A stretch of 41,218 nt of DNA from Bacillota bacterium (GCA_022360435.1 JAKSCU010000364.1:1-41218), one strand, 5' to 3'; shown: positions 27,473 through 37,217, numbered from the stretch's first letter. Notes: generated by a model not told the origin, from the sequence alone. Program-made: numbers and translations.

Positions 27473-29059
27473 TTACTGGCTGTTCAAAAGGTTTGGAATC
27501 CAGATGGTGAAAGTGGTTCCCCCCGAGCCTGTTTCCACACTGATAGTCCCCTGGCTCAACTTGATCCTTTTGTAAAGATTGTTTAAACCGTACCCCATTC
27601 CGGTTTGCTTAGTGGTAAAACCAGGGTCGAAAATCCTGTCTTTAATATGCTCATCAATCCCCTGCCCGTAATCTTTAACCCAAATGTTGATCCAGCGCTG
27701 GTCTTGATAAATGGCAACCTCGACTTGCTTGCGCCCCGGCGGCATGTCTTTGACGGCTTGCAAAGCGTTGTCCACCAGGTTGCCCAGCACAACGGTAAAA
27801 AAGTTCTCTTCAAAATGGTCGGGCAGGTAGCGCAGCCGGCTGTTTCCATCCACGTGAAAGCCGATGTGCATTTCCTTGGCCTCACTGGCCTTACCCACCA
27901 AAAGACCCACTACGGCGGGGTTCTTGATGTTATCTATGATGAAACTGATTAAAGCCTGGTCCCGGTTGGTGAGGTTGGTGATAAATTTTTGCGCCTCGTC
28001 ATAATCACCGAGCTGAATCAGGCCTGAAACAATATGCATCTGGTTCATAAACTCGTGGGTTTTGGCCCGCAGCGCGTTGACCACTTTTTTGACCCCTGTT
28101 AATTCCTGGGCTAAACGGTTAACTTCCGTCAGGTCCCGAAAAGTGGAAATAGCGCCAACAACTTCCCCGGCCACTATCATGGGCACCCGGTTGGTCAAAA
28201 CAGTGGTGTTGTTCATGATCATCGGCTGGTCATACTCGGCCTGGCGCGTTTCCATAACCAGCGGCAGCCTTGAGTTGGGCAGCACATCCGTAATGTTGCG
28301 GCCGATGATTACAGTTTCCGGACTAAACAGCTTTTGAGCCGTTTGATTGATCACGGTGACCCTGTTGTTTACGTCAATGGCGATGATGCCCTCGCGCACC
28401 GACTGCAGCATTGATTCTCTTTCTTCAAGCAATGTCGCTATCTCCCGCGGTTCCATGCCAAACATGGAACGCTTGATGCTGAACGCCAGCAACCAGGAAA
28501 AGATAACCATGGAAACAAAGCCGAAGGGAATGACGATATAAAAAATGCCAAACACCTTGGACATAATTACTTTGATGTTGGGTTCGAAAAAGCCCACCGC
28601 CACGGCGCCCACTTGTCTCTGGCGCAGGTCGTAAATGGGCACGAAGCCTCGAATGGAGGGACCGGATATGCCCACCGCCCTGGAAGTGTAGGTATGGCCC
28701 GCCAGGGCCGGCCCCTCATCGTCACCGGTGAAATGTTTGCCGATAAGTTCGGTATTGGGATGGGAATAACGAACACCCCCCATGTTCATATACACCACAA
28801 AAGCGGCATCGGTTTTACGCACTATTTCGGAAGCAATCACCTGTAATTTGTCGGCCGGGTTATCGTCGGCATACGCCCGCCTGGCGTCGAGGCGGGCCGA
28901 GGCCAGATGGGCGATATCCTTGGCATGGTTTTCCATTTGCCCTTGCATGCTTTCCCGAATGGAGTAATAAAAGATAAGCATGCTTACGTTAAGGGTTAGC
29001 ATGCCGATGGTAAGGGTGAAAATAAAAACCTTAACCTGCAGGGAAATGTTTTTCCACAA
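27473..29059 (-). CDS. CitA/DcuS-family sensor histidine kinase with periplasmic sensor and PAS
   Basis: Two TMs, AKTHEFMNQMHIVSGLIQLGDYDEA H-box, HATPase GIDEHIKDRIFDPGFTTKQTGMGYGLNNL. Confidence 0.94.
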   Translation of the reverse strand: MWKNISLQVKVFIFTLTIGMLTLNVSMLIFYYSIRESMQGQMENHAKDIAHLASARLDARRAYADDNPADKLQVIASEIVRKTDAAFVVYMNMGGVRYSHPNTELIGKHFTGDDEGPALAGHTYTSRAVGISGPSIRGFVPIYDLRQRQVGAVAVGFFEPNIKVIMSKVFGIFYIVIPFGFVSMVIFSWLLAFSIKRSMFGMEPREIATLLEERESMLQSVREGIIAIDVNNRVTVINQTAQKLFSPETVIIGRNITDVLPNSRLPLVMETRQAEYDQPMIMNNTTVLTNRVPMIVAGEVVGAISTFRDLTEVNRLAQELTGVKKVVNALRAKTHEFMNQMHIVSGLIQLGDYDEAQKFITNLTNRDQALISFIIDNIKNPAVVGLLVGKASEAKEMHIGFHVDGNSRLRYLPDHFEENFFTVVLGNLVDNALQAVKDMPPGRKQVEVAIYQDQRWINIWVKDYGQGIDEHIKDRIFDPGFTTKQTGMGYGLNNLYKRIKLSQGTISVETGSGGTTFTIWIPNLLNSQ

Positions 29060-29282
29060 GTCACCGGCGCCCCTTTCGATATTTCAGCTTTATGTTTAGC
29101 ATAACAAGTTTTTATTACGGCGACAACGAATTGGGCCATGTAATATATGAAATAAATTATAATTTTTTAAATTTATCAAAAAATTAAAGAATTAATACAG
29201 GTGGCTTTTTGCGGCGGTAAGAAACATTTAGGCCATAGAGGTGGCAACACCAAAGCACAATAAAGCCAAAGGAGGGAAAAAA

Positions 29283-30008
29283 ATGATTATCGATCCCGAG
29301 ACATGTATGGGTTGCCAGGCCTGTCAGATTTACTGCCCCATGGGCGCCATCGCGTACCTGCCGGACAGCGGAATCTGCCGGGTTAACCTGGACGAATGCG
29401 TGGAGTGCGGCATTTGCCTGAGGCCCGACCCCTGTCCCACCGACGCCCTGCAACAACAGGAACTGGACGAGATACGCGAACTGCGCCGGGCCTTTTCCAA
29501 CCCGCTGGTTCCCCACAAGAGCACCTCGGTTCCCGGCCGGGGCACCGAGGAAATAAAAACTAACGAAGTTACGGGGCGCTTTAAGCGGGGACACGCGGGT
29601 GTCGCCGTGGAATTGGGCCGGCCCGGCACGGGCACCAGATTTAAAGACGTGGAAACGGTGGCCATGGCCATCGCCAAATGCGGTGTCAGCTTTGAGCCCC
29701 ATAATCCCGTCACCGCCCTTATGACCGACGTCAAGACCGGTAAAATGAGGGATGACGTTTTAAACGAAAAAGTGCTTTCGGCTATTGTTGAAATGGTTGT
29801 AACGGCGGACAATCTGGCCGGCGTGCTCAAAGCCATAAAAAATGTGGCCGGCCAACTGGATACCGTTTTCAGCCTGGACCTGGCTTGCCGGGTCAACCCC
29901 GACAACTCCGCCCCGGTGGAAGAAATCGCCCGCAGCGTTGGGTTTATGCCTTCCATTAACGGCAAAACCAACGTCGGGTTGGGCAGACCGCTAGCAAAGG
30001 AGGATTAA
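29283..30008 (+). CDS. 4Fe-4S dicluster protein with uncharacterised C-terminal domain
   Basis: CMGCQACQIYCPMGAIAYLPDSGICRVNLDECVECGICLRPDPCPTDAL; RBS aaaggagggaaaaaa before ATG. Confidence 0.9.
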   Translation: MIIDPETCMGCQACQIYCPMGAIAYLPDSGICRVNLDECVECGICLRPDPCPTDALQQQELDEIRELRRAFSNPLVPHKSTSVPGRGTEEIKTNEVTGRFKRGHAGVAVELGRPGTGTRFKDVETVAMAIAKCGVSFEPHNPVTALMTDVKTGKMRDDVLNEKVLSAIVEMVVTADNLAGVLKAIKNVAGQLDTVFSLDLACRVNPDNSAPVEEIARSVGFMPSINGKTNVGLGRPLAKED

Positions 30009-30009
30009 C

Positions 30010-30645
30010 ATGACCCACACCCTGCACAGGCACGGCAGCGCCGAGAATTTGCAAAACGACTACATTGTGTTTGCCATTGCCGCTCAAACGGTGAACGCCA
30101 AGGGAAAAGCGCGCGTTTTCGCAGAGTTTTTTAAAATAATAGAAAAATACAACTATGCTTTTTGTGGCGACATGAAGACGGGTAACGAATACGCCGTGGG
30201 CAGAGAGGCCATCCGCCAGGGATTTAGGGACAATTCCATTGTGCACGCGGTTTTCACCGACAAAGAAGAAGTCGCCCGGGTACTCAAGGAACTGGCCGAA
30301 GCCGACCTGGGCCTCTCCATCGTGGTGTCCGGCATTCTGGAACACGCCGACGCCTGTTGCCGCAAAGCGGGTATACAAAGACACACCATTGAGTGGTCGT
30401 TGGGCATTCACGGCAACACCCAAAAGCTTCCCCAGGATAAAGAGACGCTGGAAATCAGCACCATGTGCGGCCACGGCATGGTCGCTTTTAGCCTGATTAA
30501 CCACATGGTTAAGGAAATCAGGGCGGGGCGCGTAACCACGGCGGAAGCCGCCAGGGAGTTGGCGGCCCAATGTCACTGCGGAGTGGTTAACCCGGAACGG
30601 ACCTCACAATTGCTTCAGGCTATGGTCACAGAATACAACAACTAA
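30010..30645 (+). CDS. uncharacterised Cys/His-rich protein coupled to the 4Fe-4S protein
   Basis: RBS aaaggagg, 1 nt gap; EHADACCRKAG, TMCGHGMVAFSLINHMV, AAQCHCGVVNPER. Confidence 0.85.
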   Translation: MTHTLHRHGSAENLQNDYIVFAIAAQTVNAKGKARVFAEFFKIIEKYNYAFCGDMKTGNEYAVGREAIRQGFRDNSIVHAVFTDKEEVARVLKELAEADLGLSIVVSGILEHADACCRKAGIQRHTIEWSLGIHGNTQKLPQDKETLEISTMCGHGMVAFSLINHMVKEIRAGRVTTAEAARELAAQCHCGVVNPERTSQLLQAMVTEYNN

Positions 30646-30733
30646 AAAAACGCGCTCATTCAGTTCCCTCTGCGCGCGCTTTTTGATACTTTTTTCCTTG
30701 GCCCTTGCCATATATATGTCAAGGTATACTTTC
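30642..30733 (+). repeat. dispersed two-hairpin repeat, copy D1
   Basis: TAAAAAAACGCGCTCATTCAGTTCCCTCTGCGCGCGCTTTTTGATACTTTTTTCCTTGGCCCTTGCCATATATATGTCAAGGTATACT. Confidence 0.9.
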
Positions 30734-30734
30734 C

Positions 30735-30846
30735 CAAAAGTATAAAAAAAACGCGCTCATTTAAGGCGCATTATGCATGACCGGCATAAAGTCAAGGGGA
30801 CACGCCCCGGCGGGGAATGTCCCCCACTTGTCACCTCGGGATACGC
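30735..30846 (+). repeat. dispersed repeat copy D2, degenerate and carrying a GGGGACA palindrome
   Basis: AAAAGTATAAAAAAAACGCGCTCATTTAAGGCGCATTATGCATGACCGGCATAAAGTCAA[ggggacacgccccggcggggaatgtccccc]ACTTGTCACCTCGGGATACGC. Confidence 0.7.
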
Positions 30847-30900
30847 TGTTAAATGTCTAAAAATAAATAAAATTCAAGTAAAACCAAGGAGGAAAATAAA

Positions 30901-31902
30901 ATGTTTAAAAAACACCTTTCTTTGGTATTAGCGGCTCTGGCCTTGTTGGCGGTTGGCTTGCTGGTCGCCGGGTGCGGAGGGGAAAAGGCCCCGGACAACG
31001 ACGCGGCCGCCGGCTACCCCGAACGACCGGTGGAAGTCATTGTGGGTTGGGGCGCCGGCGGCGGCACCGATACCTTTGCCCGGGCCATTACCAAACCGGC
31101 CTCGGAAATTTTGGGGCAGCCCATGCCGGTTAAAAATATGTCCGGCGCGTCCGGCGCCATCGCGGGAGATTATATCACCCAGCAACCGGCCGACGGTTAT
31201 ACCATGTGGGCCATGGGCTCCAACTACGCGGTAAACGTCGCCCTTAACCGGACACCCCACGACCTGAGCGCGTATACCCCCATCGCGCGGATACAACACG
31301 ATACCGCCATGCTCCAAGTGGCCGAAAACGGTGCATTTCAGACAATCGACGAGCTGGTGGAATATGCCAAAGCTAATCCCGGTAAAGTCAAAATGGGGGG
31401 CACCGGCGCCGCCAGCTTCGATGAGGTGGTAGTGGCCCTGTGGGAAGAAGCGGCGGGTGTGGATGTAAATTACGTGCCTTACGAAAAAGGCGGCGCCATG
31501 CACTCTGCTCTAATGGGCGGTCACGTCGACGTCATGTTTGAAGAACTTGGCTCCACGGCCAGCCTGGTGGAAGAGGGTTCGATCAAACCAATCCTGGCTT
31601 TTACCAACAAAAAGATCGAAAGTATGCCCGACCTGCCCATCTGTGCTGACAAGGGATGGGATGTGACCCTGGGCAACTGGCGCGGAATCATGGTCAAAAA
31701 AGGCACTCCGGAACCCGTGATCCAACAACTTCAGGATGTTCTCGAGCAGGCCTATAACGACTCGGGATACAAGGAGTTTGAAAAACAGGGGTACTTGAAC
31801 CTGCGGGCGGGCTATCAAAACAGCGATGATTTCGCCAAGCATATCCAGGAAAATATCGAGCAATACCGGAAAGCGCTGGTCAACCTGGGCTACGTTAAAT
31901 AG
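30901..31902 (+). CDS. tctC: tripartite tricarboxylate transporter substrate-binding protein (TctC/Bug), lipoprotein
   Basis: Lipobox LLVAGCGG; YPERPVEVIVGWGAGGGTDTFARAI. Confidence 0.96.
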   Translation: MFKKHLSLVLAALALLAVGLLVAGCGGEKAPDNDAAAGYPERPVEVIVGWGAGGGTDTFARAITKPASEILGQPMPVKNMSGASGAIAGDYITQQPADGYTMWAMGSNYAVNVALNRTPHDLSAYTPIARIQHDTAMLQVAENGAFQTIDELVEYAKANPGKVKMGGTGAASFDEVVVALWEEAAGVDVNYVPYEKGGAMHSALMGGHVDVMFEELGSTASLVEEGSIKPILAFTNKKIESMPDLPICADKGWDVTLGNWRGIMVKKGTPEPVIQQLQDVLEQAYNDSGYKEFEKQGYLNLRAGYQNSDDFAKHIQENIEQYRKALVNLGYVK

Positions 31903-31946
31903 AGCCACAGCCAAAGATTGTTTAATTTGTTAAACTGGCTGCGCCA

Positions 31947-32010
31947 CGGGGTCGGTTCCCAGTATTCCCTGCGGTAGATGCTTTGCGCCGCGGGAACACA
32001 GAACCGTCCC
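31947..32010. repeat. REP-like imperfect palindrome (GGGGACGGTTC family) between tctC and tctB
   Basis: CCACGGGGTCGGTTC ... GAACCGTCCCCCTGG. Confidence 0.65.
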
Positions 32011-32165
32011 CCTGGCTCCGCCGACTTTAGAATTTACTGTGGCAGCAGCGTCTCCTAAAAAACAAACTTGCGAAAGATGTTTGGTGTTATCAAGAGGACG
32101 CGCCGGAGTTTAGCGCCAAGAGCGAGCGATTCTTCAGAGCAATTTTCCGCGCAGGGGGTGAAATT

Positions 32166-32648
32166 ATGCTTGCCGAACTTGGACTGGGTATTTTTATCTT
32201 AGCCTTTTCAGGGATCATGTTTTACCAAACCACCCAGTTGGACTTTAACAGCAAAGTGGCCAGCATCGGGCCTGATTACTGGCCTCAAATCATTCTTGGC
32301 GGCATGTTGGCTTTGTCGGCGCTGTTGATTGTGGACACCGTCAGGCGTAAGGGGATTTTAGCGGGCGGCAAGCCCGCAGGGCGCCCCCCAAAAGCCCAAA
32401 ACCTCTGGTTCACACTGGCCTTGATGCTTATGTACACATATGCCATGCAATATTTGGGCTTTGTACTGGCCACGCTTTTGTTTTTACTGGCTGCAATGTG
32501 GATGCTGGAATTAAGGAAACCTAAAACCCTCGCGGCACTGGCCCTGGGCGTCACCACCGCGCTGGTGGTGCTGTTCCCCATTCTGATGATGATCCCACTG
32601 CCGCGTGGCACCGGATTATTTAGAACCATCAGCCTGCTGTTTTATTGA
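32166..32648 (+). CDS. tctB: tripartite tricarboxylate transporter TctB family protein
   Basis: Four-TM protein; FYQTTQLDFNSKVASIGPDYWPQIILGGMLALSALLI. Confidence 0.9.
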   Translation: MLAELGLGIFILAFSGIMFYQTTQLDFNSKVASIGPDYWPQIILGGMLALSALLIVDTVRRKGILAGGKPAGRPPKAQNLWFTLALMLMYTYAMQYLGFVLATLLFLLAAMWMLELRKPKTLAALALGVTTALVVLFPILMMIPLPRGTGLFRTISLLFY

Positions 32649-32666
32649 TCGGAAAGGGGGTGTTTT

Positions 32667-34157
32667 ATGTCCGACCTATTATACGCGGTAAACGCCATTG
32701 CTCAGCCGATGAATTTTTTGATCCTGGTGGCCGGAGTGACGCTGGGCCTGCTTAGCGGCGCAACCCCCGGCGTCAGCGGCACCATGATGGTGGTTTTGTT
32801 GATTCCGTTGACCTACTCCCTTGAACCGGACGCGGCTTTCCTGCTGCTTTGTTCCGTTTATTGCTCGGCGGTTTTCTCCGGGTCCATCAGCGCCATATTG
32901 TTTCGCACTCCCGGCGCGCCGGAAGCCGTGGCCACCTCTTTGGACGGCTATCCCATGGCCCAGGGGGGACAAGCCCCCCTGGCCCTGGGTATATCGGTAT
33001 TCAGCTCGGCCACCGGCGGCCTGGTGGGAACACTATTGCTGATGGCCATTGCCCCGCAGTTGGCCAAAGTGGCTCTAAAATTCGGCCCGCCGGAATACTT
33101 CGCCTTGGCCGTGCTGGGCTTGAGCGTAATAACCGTAATGGGAGCCAACAACTTAATCAAATCTTTCCTGGCCGCCGGCTTCGGCTTGTTTTTAGCCACC
33201 GTGGGCATAGACGCCATGACGGGCGTAGCCCGGTTTACTTTTGGCGTCACGGGGCTGATGGGCGGTATTGATTTCATCCCGGTCCTGATTGGCTTATTTG
33301 CCGTATCCGAGGTGTTGCGCCGTTTTATGGGCGATTTGACCGTGCGGGAAAAAATGGCCCGCGTCAGCTCCAGGCTGCCGGATTTAAAAATGATGCGTAC
33401 GCTTGCCGGCACCATCGCCAGGTCCTCCCTTATCGGCACCGCCATAGGCATACTGCCGGGTATCGGGGCCACCACGGCCTCCATAGTCAGTTACAGCGAG
33501 GCCATGCGCTGGTCCAAAACGCCCGAAAAATTCGGCACGGGACACTCCGAAGGCATTGCCGCTCCCGAATCAGCCAATAACGCCGCCGCCAACGGAGCCA
33601 TGGTGCCGCTGTTAGCTCTGGGCATACCGGGCAGCGCCACCACCGCGGTTATGCTCGGAGCGTTCATCCTGCACGGTGTCAAACCGGGACCCCTGATGTT
33701 TACGGAACAGTCGCATCTGGTACACACCATTTTTGCCGGGTTGTTTTTATGCAACTTTCTTATCTTGATTATATCCAAGCCTTTTATCAGCGCCTTTGCC
33801 AATATTATTAGAATTCCCTACTATTTCTTGGGGCCGGTGATTTTGCTGCTTTGCATCATAGGTTCCTTTGCCATCCGCAACAATGTGCTGGACATCTGGC
33901 TAACCATGCTTTTTGGTTTTGTGGGTTATGTAATGGAAAAACACCAATTCCCGCTGGCTCCGGTTATCCTGGGCTTGGTGTTGGGTGGACTGGCCGAGCA
34001 GGAGTTAAGGCGCTCGCTGATAGTTTCCGGCGGCGATTGGGGAGTATTTTTCCAAAGCCCCATTTCAGCCGTTTTACTGCTAGCCGCAGCTGTTTCCGTA
34101 GTTTTATCCTTAGTTAGTTTGCTGCGGAAAAAGAAACAAACCGCGGCGGACGCCTAA
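32667..34157 (+). CDS. tctA: tripartite tricarboxylate transporter permease TctA
   Basis: [94 protein letters not shown]. Confidence 0.97.
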   Translation: MSDLLYAVNAIAQPMNFLILVAGVTLGLLSGATPGVSGTMMVVLLIPLTYSLEPDAAFLLLCSVYCSAVFSGSISAILFRTPGAPEAVATSLDGYPMAQGGQAPLALGISVFSSATGGLVGTLLLMAIAPQLAKVALKFGPPEYFALAVLGLSVITVMGANNLIKSFLAAGFGLFLATVGIDAMTGVARFTFGVTGLMGGIDFIPVLIGLFAVSEVLRRFMGDLTVREKMARVSSRLPDLKMMRTLAGTIARSSLIGTAIGILPGIGATTASIVSYSEAMRWSKTPEKFGTGHSEGIAAPESANNAAANGAMVPLLALGIPGSATTAVMLGAFILHGVKPGPLMFTEQSHLVHTIFAGLFLCNFLILIISKPFISAFANIIRIPYYFLGPVILLLCIIGSFAIRNNVLDIWLTMLFGFVGYVMEKHQFPLAPVILGLVLGGLAEQELRRSLIVSGGDWGVFFQSPISAVLLLAAAVSVVLSLVSLLRKKKQTAADA

Positions 34158-34189
34158 ATCTAAAACATAAAAGAGGAGAGAATGGACAA

Positions 34190-35188
34190 ATGGCCAAAGT
34201 GTTTTATGACCGGGATGCCGACTTAAACTTGTTAAAAGAAAAAAAAATCGCGGTGCTGGGTTACGGCAGTCAGGGGCATGCCCAGGCATTAAACCTGAAG
34301 GACAGCGGGCTGGATGTTCTGGTGGGGCTGCGCCCGGACAGTCCCAGCCGGAAAAAGGCGGCGGAAGCCGGCTTGGAATCGCTACCAATACCTGAAGCTT
34401 GCGCGGCGGCCAACATTATTCAAGTGTTGCTACCCGACGAGTTGCAGGCCCAGGTGTACTCGGAGCATATAGCCCCCCACCTGGCCGCGGGTAAAGTGCT
34501 GATGTTTTCGCACGGTTTCAATATTCACTTCCACCAAATCGTGCCGCCCGCCCATATAGACGTGCTGATGGTGGCCCCCAAAAGTCCCGGTCACCTGGTG
34601 CGCAGAATGTATACCAATGGAATGGGTGTCCCCGCGCTGCTGGCGGTGCACCAGGATTTCACCGGCCAAGCCAGAGACTTGGGGCTGGCCTACGCCAAGG
34701 GCATAGGCTGCACCCAGGCGGGAGTTTTCGAAACCACTTTCAGGGAGGAAACTGAAACCGACCTGTTCGGGGAGCAGGCGGTGTTGTGCGGCGGCCTGAC
34801 CGAGTTGATTAAGGCCGGATTCGACACCCTGCTGGAAGCCGGGTACGCGCCGGAGATGGCTTATTTCGAATGCCTGCACGAAATAAAACTAATCATCGAT
34901 TTGATTTACGAGGGCGGGCTTAAGGCCATGCGCCACTCGGTAAGCAATACCTGCGAATATGGCGACTATACCCGCGGGCCCCGTATCGTCACCGGCGAGA
35001 CAAGGCTGGAGATGAAAAGGATCTTGCAGGAAATCCAGGCCGGCCGTTTCGCCAGGGAATGGCTGCTGGAAAATAAAGCCAACCGCCCGGTATTCAACGC
35101 CATTAAAAAAAGGGAAAGCGAGCTGTTGGTTGAAACTGTGGGTGAGGAAATCCGCAGCATGATGCCGTGGTTAACTAATAAAACTTGA
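34190..35188 (+). CDS. ilvC: ketol-acid reductoisomerase (class I)
   Basis: [104 protein letters not shown]. Confidence 0.97.
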   Translation: MAKVFYDRDADLNLLKEKKIAVLGYGSQGHAQALNLKDSGLDVLVGLRPDSPSRKKAAEAGLESLPIPEACAAANIIQVLLPDELQAQVYSEHIAPHLAAGKVLMFSHGFNIHFHQIVPPAHIDVLMVAPKSPGHLVRRMYTNGMGVPALLAVHQDFTGQARDLGLAYAKGIGCTQAGVFETTFREETETDLFGEQAVLCGGLTELIKAGFDTLLEAGYAPEMAYFECLHEIKLIIDLIYEGGLKAMRHSVSNTCEYGDYTRGPRIVTGETRLEMKRILQEIQAGRFAREWLLENKANRPVFNAIKKRESELLVETVGEEIRSMMPWLTNKT

Positions 35189-35233
35189 TTTGCTCAAAAA
35201 TAGTTTAGGCTAAAGAGATTGTTTTAGGCCACA

Positions 35234-35266
35234 TAGCCGGTAAATGCCTGCGGCATTTACCGGCTA
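35234..35266. repeat. perfect 15-bp inverted repeat downstream of ilvC
   Basis: TAGCCGGTAAATGCC TGC GGCATTTACCGGCTA. Confidence 0.8.
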
Positions 35267-35439
35267 CCGGCAGCTTTTCCACCAAGCTAGCTTTTTTAAA
35301 TTCGTCTTTATTTTTTTATCAAAATCAATTTCCCACGTTGTTTTATTTAATGGCCAAATATGATAGTGTTATTTGGAGTCCACAATTCTGCTAATGGAAA
35401 ACCCCATATTTATGGCCATCTCTCCTTCCGCTTTTTTAT

Positions 35440-35607
35440 CTACTTTATATTTATTATCGTTAGATCCTCTCCGACCTCACCGATGACTGTAAACCCTTTA
35501 TCTTCCTAGACGTCTTTTTTCATAATGTGCTTCATTGTCGGGTCATCTTCAACAACCTTACGGATATTTTCACAATGAATCCCTCCTGCCCTGGGCGTCA
35601 CCGCCAT
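35440..35607 (-). pseudogene. possible decayed small gene with in-frame TAG
   Basis: MAVTPRAGGIHCENIRKVVEDDPTMKHIMKKDV*EDKGFTVIGEVGEDLTIINIK*. Confidence 0.25.
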
Positions 35608-35938
35608 GCTGGCGGTGCTGGGTGTCTATGTCCAACTTATATATAATTTAGTAAGGTGTCCCTTAAATTAACCCTCCCCCGTGAAATTTAATTCCCTTGC
35701 TTTTTTAAAAAAACAATCGTATCAAGACAAATAAAAACAGCTTGGACTCCTGCTCTTACAGGTAAATGTTAATTTTAGACCTGGTTTTAATGGCTATATA
35801 TTATATAGGCCGCATTGATACTTTCAGAGTATAAAGGTTTAATTTATGAGATGTCGAAAATTAGTAAGCAGCGATGACTGGAAAAGCTATTAATCATTGT
35901 TTCTCTTTTGCTGCCAGACATGGTAAAATGCATTAATA

Positions 35939-36982
35939 ATGGTGGGTGCCGACAAATTGATTGACTGGCATAATATACAATCAGTGGCGAATCAAGTGGG
36001 TATGGTTATAAACAGCAACCATAAGGGCAAGCAACTGGTATCGATGGCGTATAAAATAGCGCGCAAAAATATGAATGTGCTGGTTACGGGCGAAACCGGC
36101 ACCGGCAAGGAAGTTATGGCCAGATTTATCCACGCGGCCAGCAGCCGGGCCGACAGCATATTCATTCCGGTGAACTGCGGGGCTATTAACGAAAGCTTGT
36201 TGGAAAGTGAACTGTTCGGCCACGAAAAGGGGGCCTTTACGGGCGCTGTCAGCACCCGTAAAGGTATTTTTGAGTTGGCCCATAAAGGCACCCTGTTTCT
36301 GGACGAACTGGCGGACGCCGCCCGCACAACCCAGGTGAAGCTCCTCCGGGTCATTGAAACCGGCGAATTTCTGCGGGTGGGCGGCGAAAAGACAATTACC
36401 AGCAATGCAAGGATTATAGCCGCCACCAACGCCGATATAGAATCTCTGGTGCAAGACAAGAAATTTCGGGAAGACCTATTCTACCGGCTGGACGTGGTGC
36501 GCCTGGAGCTAATGCCTTTAAGACAGCGATTAGAGGACATACCGGCTCTTGTGCAACATTTTGCCGCCAAGTTCACGGGAGGCGGCCACACGCCCGCTTT
36601 TCCGGACAGCGTCCTCAACGCTTTAATGTCATATCCCTGGCACGGCAATATTCGGGAATTGCAAAACGTGGTGCAACAAATACTGGCCGGCGATATTAAA
36701 AAAACTGTGGCCTTAAAAGACCTGCCCCCGAAAGTTTTGAACCACGCCGCAAACTATAAAACTACTTCCACATCCTCGCCGGCCCCTGATATTTTCCGCC
36801 TCAATAGCGGCCTGACTATCAAAACAGGCCATGCCCCCACCATTTTCCTGCCCCGCAGCCTAAGAGAGGTGGAGCGGGAACATATCGAAAAAACATTGGC
36901 TTTTTTCGAAGGCAATGTATCCATGGCAGCCAGGGCTCTCGGCCTGAGCCGGGCCACCCTTTATCGCAAAATTAAACAATAA
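35939..36982 (+). CDS. sigma-54-dependent activator (AAA+ and Fis-type HTH, no evident N-terminal sensory domain)
   Basis: GETGTGKEVMARFIHAASSR; ESELFGHEKGAFTGAV; LFLDELADA; HGNIRELQNVV; HTH NVSMAARALGLSRATLYRKIK. Confidence 0.96.
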   Translation: MVGADKLIDWHNIQSVANQVGMVINSNHKGKQLVSMAYKIARKNMNVLVTGETGTGKEVMARFIHAASSRADSIFIPVNCGAINESLLESELFGHEKGAFTGAVSTRKGIFELAHKGTLFLDELADAARTTQVKLLRVIETGEFLRVGGEKTITSNARIIAATNADIESLVQDKKFREDLFYRLDVVRLELMPLRQRLEDIPALVQHFAAKFTGGGHTPAFPDSVLNALMSYPWHGNIRELQNVVQQILAGDIKKTVALKDLPPKVLNHAANYKTTSTSSPAPDIFRLNSGLTIKTGHAPTIFLPRSLREVEREHIEKTLAFFEGNVSMAARALGLSRATLYRKIKQ

Positions 36983-37202
36983 TCCCGCTGTTTTTTTGCA
37001 AAATGATACTTTTTTCGATATTTTTTGCTACATGTCTTATAATTCAACAGCCCGTGCCTCCGGTTTATCACGCGCCGCCATCTTTTTCGGAGTCTATACC
37101 CAAGCCACGCTTTCATTCGATTTCAGCAACGCGCGCCGCAGACAACGACCGGCCGCACTTTTGTTGTTGGCTCGGCGCTTTATGCCAAGCCTGGATTTTA
37201 AC

Positions 37203-37217
37203 TGGCACATTTATTGC
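37203..37217 (+). promoter_or_regulatory. sigma-54 (-24/-12) promoter for the chemoreceptor gene
   Basis: TGGCAC-ATTTA-TTGC with exact GG-N10-GC spacing, 105 bp upstream of the ATG at 37322. Confidence 0.8.

Noticed and set aside
29150-29240. sigma-54 promoter-like TGGCTTTTTGC upstream of the 4Fe-4S gene
   Set aside because: GG to GC spacing is 6 nt rather than 10.
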